Assembly (NCBI GenBank): GCA_000435475.1
Contig: FR896048.1
Span: forward strand, 65,349 to 96,055
DNA: 30,707 nucleotides
Direction: 5' to 3'
Source of the DNA: Cryptobacterium sp. CAG:338
Lineage (GTDB): Bacteria > Actinomycetota > Coriobacteriia > Coriobacteriales > Eggerthellaceae
Positions 8,323 through 16,764 of this stretch are shown here, piece after piece (the stretch's first letter is position 1; each line of letters begins with the position of its first letter). The position numbers and the translations under genes were made by a program. The notes beneath the pieces are model-generated. The model was given only the letters and a program-made list of their open reading frames with translations, ran no database searches and was not told the DNA's origin.

Positions 8323-8354
8323 ACGCCCATCTTATCTTTAGATAGGATGGGCGT
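8323..8354. terminator. Hairpin terminator after the uvrA-like gene
   Basis: 14-bp stem with one G-T pair: ACGCCCATCTTATC (8323-8336), loop TTTA, GATAGGATGGGCGT (8341-8354). It starts 50 bp after the stop. The following T-run is short (ATTTG), so termination efficiency is uncertain. Confidence 0.65.
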
Positions 8355-8486
8355 ATTTGCGCAGTATAACAAAATCTTTACATGTTTCTTACTGTTATTA
8401 AACGTAAAAGGGTTACCGTTTCTTGTACGTTCGGTGTCAGATAAGCTTTATATGGGTAATTACTGGCACAAGAAGAGGTGTTAGCT

Positions 8487-8972
8487 ATGAAAGCGAAGGA
8501 CGAAATGGATTACCTTATTCGTGAAGGCACAAGCGTAGACTGCCAGGCAATTTATGATTTGATTTGCGATATGGAAGAAACAGAATTGCCCTATAAGCCC
8601 TTTCGTTGCATGTATCTCAAACAGGTAGCTAATCCTCGTTATGAATGCTTGGTATACGAACGTGCTGGCAAGGTTCTCGGCATGATCAATATTCGTTATG
8701 AGAATCAGCTTCATCACGCTGCTTGCATTGCTGAGATTATGGAATGTGCCGTTGATAAGTCGGTTCGAAGTGAAGGTATCGGTAAATTGTTAATCGATCA
8801 AGCATGCTTGCACGCTCGAAATTCCGGCTGTATACAAATAGAGGTGGCATGTAATCAGCTTAGAGAAAAAGCCCACAAGTTTTACGAACGCGAGGGAATG
8901 AATAATTACCACTACAAATTTTCAAAGCCTTTAGTAGGAAAATGTGCAGTTCAAAACTGTATTGGCTTATAG
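8487..8972 (+). CDS. GNAT-family N-acetyltransferase
   Basis: 161-residue acetyltransferase that would transfer acetyl from acetyl-CoA to an unknown amine. The core motif A is readable as IMECAVDKSVRSEGIGKLL, with the RxxGxG pyrophosphate loop. It is followed by the AC-AR helix and KAHKFYEREGM, the usual motif B. The ATG at 8487 is preferred because AGAGGTG lies 6 bases upstream; the GTG at 8478 lies inside that site. Four cysteines are scattered in the C-terminal third. The acidic repeat protein follows 38 bp downstream and is probably in the same transcript. The substrate cannot be inferred. Confidence 0.88.
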   Translation: MKAKDEMDYLIREGTSVDCQAIYDLICDMEETELPYKPFRCMYLKQVANPRYECLVYERAGKVLGMINIRYENQLHHAACIAEIMECAVDKSVRSEGIGKLLIDQACLHARNSGCIQIEVACNQLREKAHKFYEREGMNNYHYKFSKPLVGKCAVQNCIGL

Positions 8973-9010
8973 TGAGGTAAATAAAGGTTATTCGAGGTAA
9001 GGGGGCAGTT

Positions 9011-9451
9011 ATGCCGCTACAGGACTTACTTGGTTCGTTAGACAATTTAGCGGGAGGAGCTCTTTCAGATGCTCTTTCAAAGGCTGCTGAATCTACTTCT
9101 TTGGATGAGACTTTAGGGAATGCCTTGTCAGGGTTCCAGGATATTGCAGGAAACGCTGAAGAATTAAGCGCTGGTGCAGAAGAAGCTATTTCAGGAGCTC
9201 AGGATGCTTTTTCGGGTGTTGCTGATAGCGCTGCAGGTGATTTTGTGGGCGTCGCAGAAGAGCTAAGCTCTGGAGCTGAGGGATTTGCCCAAGAAGCCGT
9301 TACGGGATTTGAGGATGTTGCACAAGGTTCGGTTGATCAAGTACAAGAGGGTTTGAATGGCGTAATTGATGGGTTTCAGGGGAATGTGAGCGATATAACC
9401 GACGCTATTCCTGATGTTGGAGATTTATTAGGCGGTTTATTTAATCGCTAG
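9011..9451 (+). CDS. Highly acidic, repetitive small protein of unknown function
   Basis: 146 residues with extreme composition: 27 Asp/Glu against one Lys and one Arg, rich in Gly, Ala and Ser, and no Cys, Trp, Tyr or His. The middle consists of degenerate repeats of about 11 or 22 residues, seen in AEELSAGAEEAISGAQDAF and again in AEELSSGAEGFAQEAVTGF, spaced by GFQDIAG / GFEDVAQ-like units. The pattern predicts amphipathic helices. The ends (DLLGSLDNLAGG and VGDLLGGLF) resemble each other. There is no signal peptide or transmembrane segment. The start is supported by AAGGGGG about 5 bases upstream. It follows the GNAT gene by 38 bp. I do not recognise a family; a surface-active, scaffold or particle-associated role is only a guess. 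Confidence 0.7.
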   Translation: MPLQDLLGSLDNLAGGALSDALSKAAESTSLDETLGNALSGFQDIAGNAEELSAGAEEAISGAQDAFSGVADSAAGDFVGVAEELSSGAEGFAQEAVTGFEDVAQGSVDQVQEGLNGVIDGFQGNVSDITDAIPDVGDLLGGLFNR

Positions 9452-9521
9452 CGTTTAACCACTTCTTTTAAGTACTAGGTCTGTTCTCATTTAAATTAAC
9501 AAAGAGTTAAGGGAATTACGT

Positions 9522-9541
9522 AGCAAGTTTGTTTGCTTTTC
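9522..9541 (+). terminator. Weak hairpin plus T-run
   Basis: 5-bp stem AGCAA / TTGCT with loop GTTTGT, followed by TTTC. It is located 70 bp after the acidic-protein gene. The stem is short, so this is a tentative call. Confidence 0.3.
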
Positions 9542-9593
9542 TGTGATGATGGAAAAACCATTTTAACCATTTACTTCTTGGAAAAGATCTCAA

Positions 9594-10151
9594 ATGAAAC
9601 TTGCTATTGTTTACTGTTCTCAAACGGGACACACGAAGCGTTATGCCGAATGGCTTGCGGATGAATTTGGAATTACCGCAATTCCTTTGAAGCAAGTTGA
9701 TTCTCTTACTATTTCTGAGGCGGACCTTGTGGTGTTTTGTACTTGGTATCATGCTGCAGGTCTTACAAAAGCTGCTTGGTTAAAAAAACAACTCGAAATA
9801 CACCCTGAAGAAAAATTTGTCGTCCTTGGTGTAGGGGCAACTCCTATGCCTTGCGAAGAATGGCCTGAAAGCGAGCATGAGCAAGCATTTTGCAATAGTT
9901 TCCCTAAAGAGAAATATCCCAATCTCGTTCATTTTTATGCACAGGGCGGTTTTCGTTTTGATAAACTGGGCACTTTCGACAAGGTAGCAATGAAAATCTA
10001 TTTTCATATGATGAAAAAGGATAAAAATTCAAAGGATCGCGATCTTGTAGCGCTAAAGGAAATGCAAAGAGGTTTTGACGGCACTAAACGAGAATATCTC
10101 GAGCCTCTCATTTCATATCTTCGCTTGCGTTTAGAAGAAAATAAGCGCTAA
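9594..10151 (+). CDS. Flavodoxin-domain protein
   Basis: 185-residue FMN-binding protein of the flavodoxin superfamily. The phosphate loop SQTGHTKRYAEWLA occupies residues 9-22 after the first strand (KLAIVYC). The second and third strands follow (DLVVFCTWYHA, KFVVLGVGATP), where the FMN ring would stack. The C-terminal third is Lys-rich and helical (MKIYFHMMKKDKNSKDRD). It resembles HemG-like or flavodoxin_5 proteins rather than short-chain electron-carrier flavodoxins. Electron donor and acceptor are unknown. The start has GGAAAAG about 7 bases upstream. It is probably a single-gene unit, with a terminator-like hairpin at its own 3' end. Confidence 0.82.
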   Translation: MKLAIVYCSQTGHTKRYAEWLADEFGITAIPLKQVDSLTISEADLVVFCTWYHAAGLTKAAWLKKQLEIHPEEKFVVLGVGATPMPCEEWPESEHEQAFCNSFPKEKYPNLVHFYAQGGFRFDKLGTFDKVAMKIYFHMMKKDKNSKDRDLVALKEMQRGFDGTKREYLEPLISYLRLRLEENKR

Positions 10152-10162
10152 GTCTTTTTTTT
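10127..10162 (+). terminator. Intrinsic terminator overlapping the end of the flavodoxin gene
   Basis: Stem GCGTTTA (10127-10133) with TAAGCGC (10142-10148), including one G-T pair, loop of 8, then TAAGTC and a run of eight T (10155-10162). The hairpin is formed by the last codons of the gene. Confidence 0.5.
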
Positions 10163-10230
10163 GTTGTTTTACGATTCGGTATTGAGCAAAAACTAAATCA
10201 TACAAACCCAAAGATAAAGTCCAATCAATG

Positions 10231-10258
10231 CTATTGAACGAGTAAAATAGTTCATTAG
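10231..10258. promoter_or_regulatory. Near-perfect dyad just upstream of carB
   Basis: CTATTGAAC (10231-10239) and GTTCATTAG (10250-10258) are reverse complements except for one base, with a 10-bp spacer. It ends 35 bp before the carB start, with a TAAAAT hexamer in the spacer that could be a -10 element. It could be an operator over the promoter or an RNA hairpin; no PyrR-type anti-antiterminator sequence was recognised. Confidence 0.4.
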
Positions 10259-10293
10259 TGTATTGTTCGTATTTCGATCAGGAAGGACGTCGC

Positions 10294-13200
10294 ATGGGTA
10301 AGCGAACCGACGTTCATAAGATTCTTATTATTGGTTCTGGTCCTATCATTATTGGACAGGCATGCGAATTTGATTATTCGGGTACTCAGGCATGTAAAGC
10401 GCTGCGACAGTTGGGATACGAAATTGTTCTGGTAAATTCCAACCCAGCTACAATCATGACCGATCCTGGTACTGCTGATGTTACCTATATTGAGCCTCTT
10501 AACGCTAAACGGATTGAGGCAATTATTGCCAAAGAACGTCCTGATGCTTTGTTGCCAAACCTTGGTGGTCAGTCTGCACTCAATCTTTGTGCTGAGCTAT
10601 CGAAGCTTGGTGTGTTAGATAAGTATGGCGTCAAGGTTATAGGTGTTCAGGTTGATGCCATTGAGCGCGGTGAAGATCGTCAGGCTTTCAAAGATACTAT
10701 GGCTGAGCTCGGTATCGAAATGGCTCGCTCTGAGGTTTCTCATACAGTAGAGGAAGCGGTAGAAATCGCTTCTCGCCTTGGTTATCCCTGTGTTTTACGT
10801 CCTGCTTATACCATGGGTGGTACAGGCGGCGGTCTTGTATATAATGTCGACGAATTACGCACGGTTGTAGCACGTGGCTTGGCAGCTTCCCCTGTTACCG
10901 AGGTCTTGGTTGAAGAAAGCGTGCTCGGTTGGGAAGAGCTGGAATTTGAGGTTGTTCGCGATGCGAAGGGCCAAATGATTACGGTTTGCACGATTGAAAA
11001 TATCGATCCAATGGGTGTCCATACGGGCGATTCTTTCTGTGCTGCTCCTATGCAAACTATTGCGCAGGAAACTATCGATCGTCTGCAGGAGAAAAGCTAT
11101 AAAATTGTCGATAAAGTCGAGGTAATTGGTAGCTGCAATGTTCAGTGGGCCCATGATCCAAAGACTGATCGAGATATTATCATTGAGATAAACCCACGCA
11201 CGAGTCGTTCCTCTGCGCTTGCGTCAAAAGCAACTGGTTTCCCGATTGCTTTTGTTTCTGCAATGCTGGCAACAGGATTAACACTTGATGAAATTCCTTG
11301 CGGAAAGCATGGCACGCTCGATAAATACGTTCCCGGTGGCGACTATGTGGTACTGAAGTTTGCTCGTTGGGCTTTCGAAAAGTTCAAGGGTGTAGAAGAT
11401 AAGCTCGGTACCCAGATGCGTGCAGTGGGCGAGGTAATGTCTATTGGAAAAACTTACAAAGAAGCATTTCAAAAGGCTGTTCGCTCCCTTGAAAAAGATC
11501 GTTATGGTTTAGGGTTTGTAAAGGATTTCCACGAAAAATCGTTGGACGATCTTATCCAAATGCTTCAAGAGCCTACTTCGGAACGCCAGTTCATTATGTA
11601 TGAGGCGCTAAGAAAAGGCGCAACCGTTGAACAGTTGCATGAGCTTACTAAGATCAAGGTTCACTTCATTCAAGAAATGAAGGAATTGGTAGACGAAGAG
11701 CAGGAAATCCTTGCTTATGCTTCTGAGCATCCTGGTGATCAGCTACCAGAAGATCAGTTTATTACGGCGAAAAAGGATGGCTTTTCAGATCGATATCTGG
11801 GTCAACTTCTTGCCATTCCTGAAGATGATGTTCGTGCCTATCGTCTGAGTCTTGGAGTAACTGAAGCTTGGGAAGGGGTTCATGTAAGCGGTACGCAAGA
11901 TAGCGCATATTATTATTCAACTTACAATGCTCCCGATCATTCCACCGCATCAGAGAATCGCAAAATAATGATCTTAGGTGGCGGTCCAAATCGTATTGGG
12001 CAGGGCATTGAATTTGACTACTGCTGTGTTCATGCCGCTCTTGCTCTTAAAAAGCTGGGCTTTGAAACGATTATTGTCAACTGTAATCCCGAAACGGTTT
12101 CTACTGATTACGATACTTCAGACAAACTATATTTTGAGCCTCTCACTGCTGAAGATGTTTTGAGCATTTACGAGAAAGAAAAGCCTTTAGGAGTTATTGC
12201 CCAATTTGGTGGTCAGACGCCTTTGAATTTGGCAAGTCAACTTGAGCGTGCAGGAATAAAGATCCTAGGAACCAGTCCAGAGATTATTGATCTTGCAGAA
12301 GATCGTGATCGTTTCCGCGAGGTTATGGACAAACTTGGTATTCCTATGCCAGAAGCGGGTATGGCAGTAACCGTGGATGAAGCCCTCGATACTGCTCATA
12401 AGATTGGTTATCCTGTCATGGTTCGTCCAAGCTACGTGCTGGGTGGTCGTGGCATGGAAGTGGTGTATGACGATGATGCTCTGTCGAATTACATGGCAGC
12501 AGCAATTGGAGTAACACCTGATAGGCCTATCCTTATCGATCGCTTCTTACAGCATGCTCTTGAGTGCGAGGCGGATGCAATTTGTGATGGAATGCATGCG
12601 TTTGTTCCTGCAGTTATGGAGCATATTGAATTAGCAGGTATCCATTCGGGTGACTCTGCTTGCATTCTTCCCTCGGTCAATATCGATGTTCAACACCTTG
12701 AGACCATTAAGGATTACACGCGTAAAATTGCAGAAGCAATGCATGTTTGTGGTCTAATGAATATCCAGTATGCAATCGAAAACGGTACGGTATATGTTCT
12801 GGAAGCAAATCCACGTGCTTCTCGTACGGTTCCTTTGGTTTCAAAGGTTTGCAATATTCAGATGGTGCAAGTGGCCACTGATGTTATTACGAGCGAATTT
12901 ACTGGCCGTCCTTCTCCTGTTGCGGATTTACACGAGAGGACCTTCTCGCATTTTGGCGTGAAAGAAGCAGTATTCCCCTTCAATATGTTCCCTGAAGTTG
13001 ACCCTGTTTTGGGACCGGAGATGCGATCTACGGGCGAAGTACTTGGACTGGCAAGCACCGTGGGTGAAGCTTTCCTGAAAGCTCAGGAGGCAACGCAGAC
13101 TGCTATTCCTTCCGAAGGTACCGTTTTGATGAGCGTCAGTGATCGAGATAAGGATGAAGCAGCAAAGGTTGCTCAGGCATTTGTTGATGCAGGGTTTGCA

Positions 13201-13524
13201 GTTGTTGCAACGAAGGGCACTTGCGAACTTTTGAATGAAGCTGGTATTAAGGCAGAGCATATTAATAAGCTTGGAGAAGGACGTCCCAATATTCTTGATG
13301 CTCTTGCTAACGGAGAAATCGCGATCGTAGTTAATACTCCAGCTTCAAGCACTGAAAGCCATGAAGACGATAGCTATATTCGAAAATCTGCTATTAAGAA
13401 TCATGTTCCTTATATGACCACTCTTGCGGCTGCTTATGTAACTGCAATGGGAGTTAAAGAATCTAAGGAGAATGAAGGTTCTGGCGTTCGATCGTTGCAG
13501 GAAATTCATGCAACTATTCAGTAA
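10294..13524 (+). CDS. carB: Carbamoyl-phosphate synthase large subunit
   Basis: 1076-residue large subunit that makes carbamoyl phosphate from bicarbonate, two ATP and ammonia channelled from CarA, for pyrimidine and arginine synthesis. The order is complete. The first ATP-grasp half (KILIIGSGPIIIGQACEFDYSG, PAYTMGGTGGG, EINPRTSRSSALASKATG) is followed by an oligomerisation segment. The second half repeats the motifs (IMILGGGPNRIGQGIEFDYC, PSYVLGGRGMEVVYD, EANPRASRTVPLVSK). A C-terminal MGS-like allosteric domain (about 930-1060, with FAVVATKGTCELL) binds effectors. The ATG at 10294 lies 6 bases after GGAAGG; an upstream GTG would add 12 residues not found in the family. carA and other pyr or arg genes are not adjacent, so the gene stands alone here. 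Confidence 0.97.
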   Translation: MGKRTDVHKILIIGSGPIIIGQACEFDYSGTQACKALRQLGYEIVLVNSNPATIMTDPGTADVTYIEPLNAKRIEAIIAKERPDALLPNLGGQSALNLCAELSKLGVLDKYGVKVIGVQVDAIERGEDRQAFKDTMAELGIEMARSEVSHTVEEAVEIASRLGYPCVLRPAYTMGGTGGGLVYNVDELRTVVARGLAASPVTEVLVEESVLGWEELEFEVVRDAKGQMITVCTIENIDPMGVHTGDSFCAAPMQTIAQETIDRLQEKSYKIVDKVEVIGSCNVQWAHDPKTDRDIIIEINPRTSRSSALASKATGFPIAFVSAMLATGLTLDEIPCGKHGTLDKYVPGGDYVVLKFARWAFEKFKGVEDKLGTQMRAVGEVMSIGKTYKEAFQKAVRSLEKDRYGLGFVKDFHEKSLDDLIQMLQEPTSERQFIMYEALRKGATVEQLHELTKIKVHFIQEMKELVDEEQEILAYASEHPGDQLPEDQFITAKKDGFSDRYLGQLLAIPEDDVRAYRLSLGVTEAWEGVHVSGTQDSAYYYSTYNAPDHSTASENRKIMILGGGPNRIGQGIEFDYCCVHAALALKKLGFETIIVNCNPETVSTDYDTSDKLYFEPLTAEDVLSIYEKEKPLGVIAQFGGQTPLNLASQLERAGIKILGTSPEIIDLAEDRDRFREVMDKLGIPMPEAGMAVTVDEALDTAHKIGYPVMVRPSYVLGGRGMEVVYDDDALSNYMAAAIGVTPDRPILIDRFLQHALECEADAICDGMHAFVPAVMEHIELAGIHSGDSACILPSVNIDVQHLETIKDYTRKIAEAMHVCGLMNIQYAIENGTVYVLEANPRASRTVPLVSKVCNIQMVQVATDVITSEFTGRPSPVADLHERTFSHFGVKEAVFPFNMFPEVDPVLGPEMRSTGEVLGLASTVGEAFLKAQEATQTAIPSEGTVLMSVSDRDKDEAAKVAQAFVDAGFAVVATKGTCELLNEAGIKAEHINKLGEGRPNILDALANGEIAIVVNTPASSTESHEDDSYIRKSAIKNHVPYMTTLAAAYVTAMGVKESKENEGSGVRSLQEIHATIQ

Positions 13525-13564
13525 CGATACATAGTTTTCTCTAAATTTCTTTTAGGGTTATAGA

Positions 13565-13596
13565 AAGGGGATATTGATTAATATCAATATCCCCTT
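13565..13596. terminator. Bidirectional terminator between carB and the DUF362 gene
   Basis: Perfect 14-bp stem AAGGGGATATTGAT (13565-13578) / ATCAATATCCCCTT (13583-13596) with loop TAAT. It lies between two convergent genes, about 40 bp from each. Confidence 0.85.
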
Positions 13597-13635
13597 AAAT
13601 AATGCTTCGCTTTTTTGAGAGTAAAGCTAATAAGC

Positions 13636-14634
13636 TTAACCCTCGAAAGGCACTACGTTAGCAACTGCTTCTTTAGCTGAAATAATGGTATCGCCGTTGT
13701 CAATATCAATCAATTTATAGCGCACATTACCCATACCAAGTTCGTTCATATAGGAAAGCTGTCTTAATCCATGACGACTTTCCATGCGTTCTACCAAGGC
13801 CTTACGATCATCTTCCTTCATCGAGTAAACCAAGTCTACACAAGCGGTATCAATCGCGCAGATGTCAGTTGAAGCTAAGATGCCTACGTTCGGTGTTACG
13901 ACGGGTTCTGCAGCGGTGCCTTCGCAATCGCACGAGACAGACATATTGCGCATCACATTAACGAAGGTAATATGGTCACCAAAATGATCCACAACAGCCT
14001 TGGCTGATTCCATCATGCGCTCCATGAATTCTTCGTCAGAAATATCCCACATATCATCAGAGCTGGGTGTGGTATGTATCATTGCTTTTCCAACACGACC
14101 ATCAGCACATCCAATTCCGATATTCTTTGCGGATCCTCCAAATCCACCTTTAGCATGGCCTTTAAAGTGGGTGAGAACTAAAAGCGAATCGTAATCAACG
14201 ATAGTTTTACCCATTGCCATATAGGTGAACCATTTTCCGTTTTTGACGGGAAGGTTTACTATGCCGTCTTCGTCCATGATATCTACTGGACAAAAATCCC
14301 AACCGTTAACCTTGAGGGTTTCACGATGTTGCTCAGTTGTATAGCGATCTCCTTCATAGTAGGTGTTCGTTTCGATAATGGTTGCGTCAGGTAGATCGGC
14401 GTTGATTAGGTCTTTAACCCAAGGACGTGGAATAATATTTGGTCCATGCTGCTCGCCGGTATGCAGTTTGATTGCAACGTTTCCTGTTAAAGGACTGTTT
14501 ACTCGTTCGAAGATCTTCTTTAATCCTTCAGCTGAAAGATCGCGCGTAAAGTAGACTACCGATTCTTTGCCAGTGCGTTCTTCGTAGGGAATATAGTGGT
14601 TTCCGCCAGATCCAGGGGTAATTAATTCTGCCAT
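13636..14634 (-). CDS. DUF362 domain protein without a ferredoxin domain
   Basis: 332 residues matching the DUF362 family, uncharacterised proteins common in anaerobes and often fused to a 4Fe-4S ferredoxin. Typical stretches are NVAIKLHTGEQHGPNIIPRPWVKDL, DATIIETNTYY, DSLLVLTHFKGHAKGGFGGSAKNIGIG (His/Gly-rich core, about residues 150-176) and TDICAIDTACVDLVY near the C-terminus. No CxxCxxC cluster is present, so this is the stand-alone form. The Cys and His residues in SCDCEG and THFKGHAKGG could bind metal, but this is not shown. GGGAGG about 7 bases before the ATG supports the start. It is monocistronic between a hairpin terminator and the nuclease gene. Function unknown; a redox or metal-related role is the usual suggestion. 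Confidence 0.85.
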   Translation of the reverse strand: MAELITPGSGGNHYIPYEERTGKESVVYFTRDLSAEGLKKIFERVNSPLTGNVAIKLHTGEQHGPNIIPRPWVKDLINADLPDATIIETNTYYEGDRYTTEQHRETLKVNGWDFCPVDIMDEDGIVNLPVKNGKWFTYMAMGKTIVDYDSLLVLTHFKGHAKGGFGGSAKNIGIGCADGRVGKAMIHTTPSSDDMWDISDEEFMERMMESAKAVVDHFGDHITFVNVMRNMSVSCDCEGTAAEPVVTPNVGILASTDICAIDTACVDLVYSMKEDDRKALVERMESRHGLRQLSYMNELGMGNVRYKLIDIDNGDTIISAKEAVANVVPFEG

Positions 14635-14764
14635 AAGATACCTCCCTCTTTATTTAGCTTACTTTTATTGTAGCGAAACTATAAGAACGAACTGGGATTA
14701 TTGTTATGCATTCTAAACATGGGTAGTAATACTAAAACTGCATAAAACGGTTTATGAGAAAAGT

Positions 14765-15835
14765 TTAGGGATTGCATTGCCCACAAGGTTGATATCCCTC
14801 AGAGATGAGTGTTTCACGAGATCCTTTGAAATCTTTTCTGTTATGGCTTGACATAGATTCAACTGAGCTACAGCTTGGGTGATGAAATCGTTTTGAGTTG
14901 GTGTTAAGAATATAGGTAGTTTCAGTTTGTGTAGCGGTATCGGTATTGGTCGAGGTCGTGTTGCTCTCCCAGTTGTTTCCAGTTTGATAATCTATTTCTA
15001 TACCTGGTTGTACGTTGTAGCAATAAACATTGAAGCTGATGCCTGCGCCTTCGTCCTCAATAGAGAGAGCTTCCATTTGAACTCCACGCGCTAGCAATTC
15101 ATCCTCTTTGTAAATGGGAGTTACACGGTAAAGAACATGATTGTGAGTCTCATCGATATAATCATCAATTTGGTTTTCAAAAGGAAGCATTCCTTCGGTA
15201 TTTAAATAGCGAGTTCCTGTGATGAGATTTTCCCAGTTAGCGTTTTCTCCCGTAAGCTGAAACCCAATAAGATGACAACGGTTATAAAGACTGCCACCTT
15301 CTACGATGTCATAGGTAACACTTTGCCAGCCCGTAGGCTTTACTTCACTAATGTTTTCTCTTTCTTCAGTAGGCATGGTGTCATGGCTTACGAGAGCGAA
15401 AGCTGTTCCGCATCGTCCCTCATAATCGCGCGGAGCATACGTTTCAAATGAAGAAGATTCTTTGTCTTGTTCAGTAAAGGTGGGCTCATTGTCGTTGACT
15501 TCGACATAGGGTTCACCTGAATAGTCGGGAATCTCCGAGAGCTTTACTTCGCCATCTGCGTCAACAGAAATTGTTTCGTCACTGGCGTTCGAGATTTCAG
15601 GATTTGAATCACTCGGTGTTTGACTGGATGTTTGGGTGGTAGAGGAGTCGTATTGGCCATAGTCTCGATGCTCAGTGCATCCTGAAAAGGGAAGCACACA
15701 AAGAGAAAGAAGCAGTGCGAAAAAGATCCGTAAAAACTTGTTATAGGGTTTTGTTTCAGGATAGTTTGTTAAAGAGAAACTATAAAAACGTTGCGATAAT
15801 TTGTAGTTTTGTTTTATAGAGTCGATTTGTTTCAT
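14765..15835 (-). CDS. Secreted DNA/RNA non-specific endonuclease lipoprotein with C-terminal Cys/His metal-binding module
   Basis: 356 residues. An unusually long basic N-terminus precedes a hydrophobic segment (about 35-50) and a lipobox-like FSGC with C53, predicting a lipoprotein outside the membrane. A Ser/Thr-rich linker (about 60-95) follows. The nuclease domain (about 105-285) carries NRCHLIGFQLTGENANWENLITGTRYLN. This is the streptococcal EndA/DNase form of the DRGH site, with H188 as likely general base and the following Asn residues near the metal. After a second Thr-rich linker, a 50-residue module reads YILNTNSKRFHHPSC...YQPCGQC (C322, C351, C354 and H318/H319). That pattern occurs in Ada-like zinc modules of other secreted nucleases. 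No alternative start was found, although the ribosome binding site is weak. Likely role: digesting extracellular nucleic acid. Confidence 0.85.
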   Translation of the reverse strand: MKQIDSIKQNYKLSQRFYSFSLTNYPETKPYNKFLRIFFALLLSLCVLPFSGCTEHRDYGQYDSSTTQTSSQTPSDSNPEISNASDETISVDADGEVKLSEIPDYSGEPYVEVNDNEPTFTEQDKESSSFETYAPRDYEGRCGTAFALVSHDTMPTEERENISEVKPTGWQSVTYDIVEGGSLYNRCHLIGFQLTGENANWENLITGTRYLNTEGMLPFENQIDDYIDETHNHVLYRVTPIYKEDELLARGVQMEALSIEDEGAGISFNVYCYNVQPGIEIDYQTGNNWESNTTSTNTDTATQTETTYILNTNSKRFHHPSCSSVESMSSHNRKDFKGSRETLISEGYQPCGQCNP

Positions 15836-15962
15836 TGAGATTATTTGGTCTTTCGGGTTTGAATTTGTTGCATTCGCCTAGTATAAGTTCACTTATCAAA
15901 GAAGTGCTTGGAGGTTAGCCTAGACTCGTAGAAAGCTCAACTTTTTGTTGAAAGGGGTTTCT

Positions 15963-16718
15963 ATGAATTTGAACCTACTCGAAGGAAAAACCGCAATTGT
16001 TACTGGCGGTACACGTGGAATCGGTTTTGCCATTGTGAAAACCTATCTTGAGAATGGGGCAAAGGTTGCTTTATGCGGGTCGCGCCAAGAGACCGTCGAT
16101 AAGGCACTGGCAAAACTTCGTGAGGAAAATCCCGATTATCCTGTAATGGGTATTACTCCTGATCTTTCTGATTTTGATTCTATTACTGCTGAATTCAACA
16201 AAGTTAAAGAGGCTTTTGGGTCCATTGATATTTTAGGCAACAATGCGGGCGTTTCAGCACGTGAGTCGATCTATGAATATGATCCTGAGGCTTTCAAGAA
16301 AACCATGGAACTCAATGTGAATGCGGCATTTTTATGCTGTCGTGCCGTTGCTCCGATCATGAAGGAACAAGGGGGCGGGGTCATTATTAATACTTCCTCT
16401 ATGGTAAGTATTTATGGTCAGCCTTCTGGATGCGCGTATCCTACATCAAAATTTGCAATCAATGGTCTCACTAAGTCTTTAGGTCGCGAATTGGCTCCTG
16501 ATAACATTCGCGTTAATGCGGTTGCACCAGGCATTACCCATACCGATATGGTAGACGCATTACCTGAAGAAATGATTAAACCTCTTATTGCTACGATTCC
16601 GCTTGGACGTATGGGTGAACCGGAAGATATTGCAAATGCATATCTATTCTTAGCTTCTGATCTTGCTAGCTATGTGACGGGCGTTGTGTTGTCTGTTGAT
16701 GGTCTGGCACGTGCATAA
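15963..16718 (+). CDS. BaiA-like short-chain dehydrogenase/reductase
   Basis: 251-residue classical SDR. The cofactor loop TGGTRGIG is at 14-21, NNAG at 93-96, and the catalytic set is S146, Y159 and K163 (YPTSK). From memory it resembles the 3-alpha-hydroxysteroid dehydrogenase BaiA of bile-acid 7-dehydroxylating clostridia in several stretches: GGTRGIGFA, the VDKALAKLREENPDYPVMG region, and EPEDIANAYLFLASDLAS followed by VSVDG. Many SDRs share parts of this, so bile-acid activity is a hypothesis and FabG-like or sugar/alcohol oxidation remain possible. No other bai-type gene is nearby. The ATG at 15963 is preferred for AAAGGGG 5 bases upstream. It is divergent from the nuclease gene and followed by a strong hairpin terminator. 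Confidence 0.88.
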   Translation: MNLNLLEGKTAIVTGGTRGIGFAIVKTYLENGAKVALCGSRQETVDKALAKLREENPDYPVMGITPDLSDFDSITAEFNKVKEAFGSIDILGNNAGVSARESIYEYDPEAFKKTMELNVNAAFLCCRAVAPIMKEQGGGVIINTSSMVSIYGQPSGCAYPTSKFAINGLTKSLGRELAPDNIRVNAVAPGITHTDMVDALPEEMIKPLIATIPLGRMGEPEDIANAYLFLASDLASYVTGVVLSVDGLARA

Positions 16719-16764
16719 ATAAGCGCTTGGTGTCGTTTAGCTAACATCTGTCTTTTGAGTTAAA

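Noticed and set aside
12928..13260. 110-codon minus-strand ORF inside carB
   Set aside because: Antisense to the conserved carB C-terminal part; Cys/Ser-rich shadow composition.
15963..16718. Complete bile-acid dehydroxylation (bai) operon
   Set aside because: Only the SDR resembles a Bai protein. None of the CoA ligase, flavoprotein reductases or dehydratase genes is nearby.
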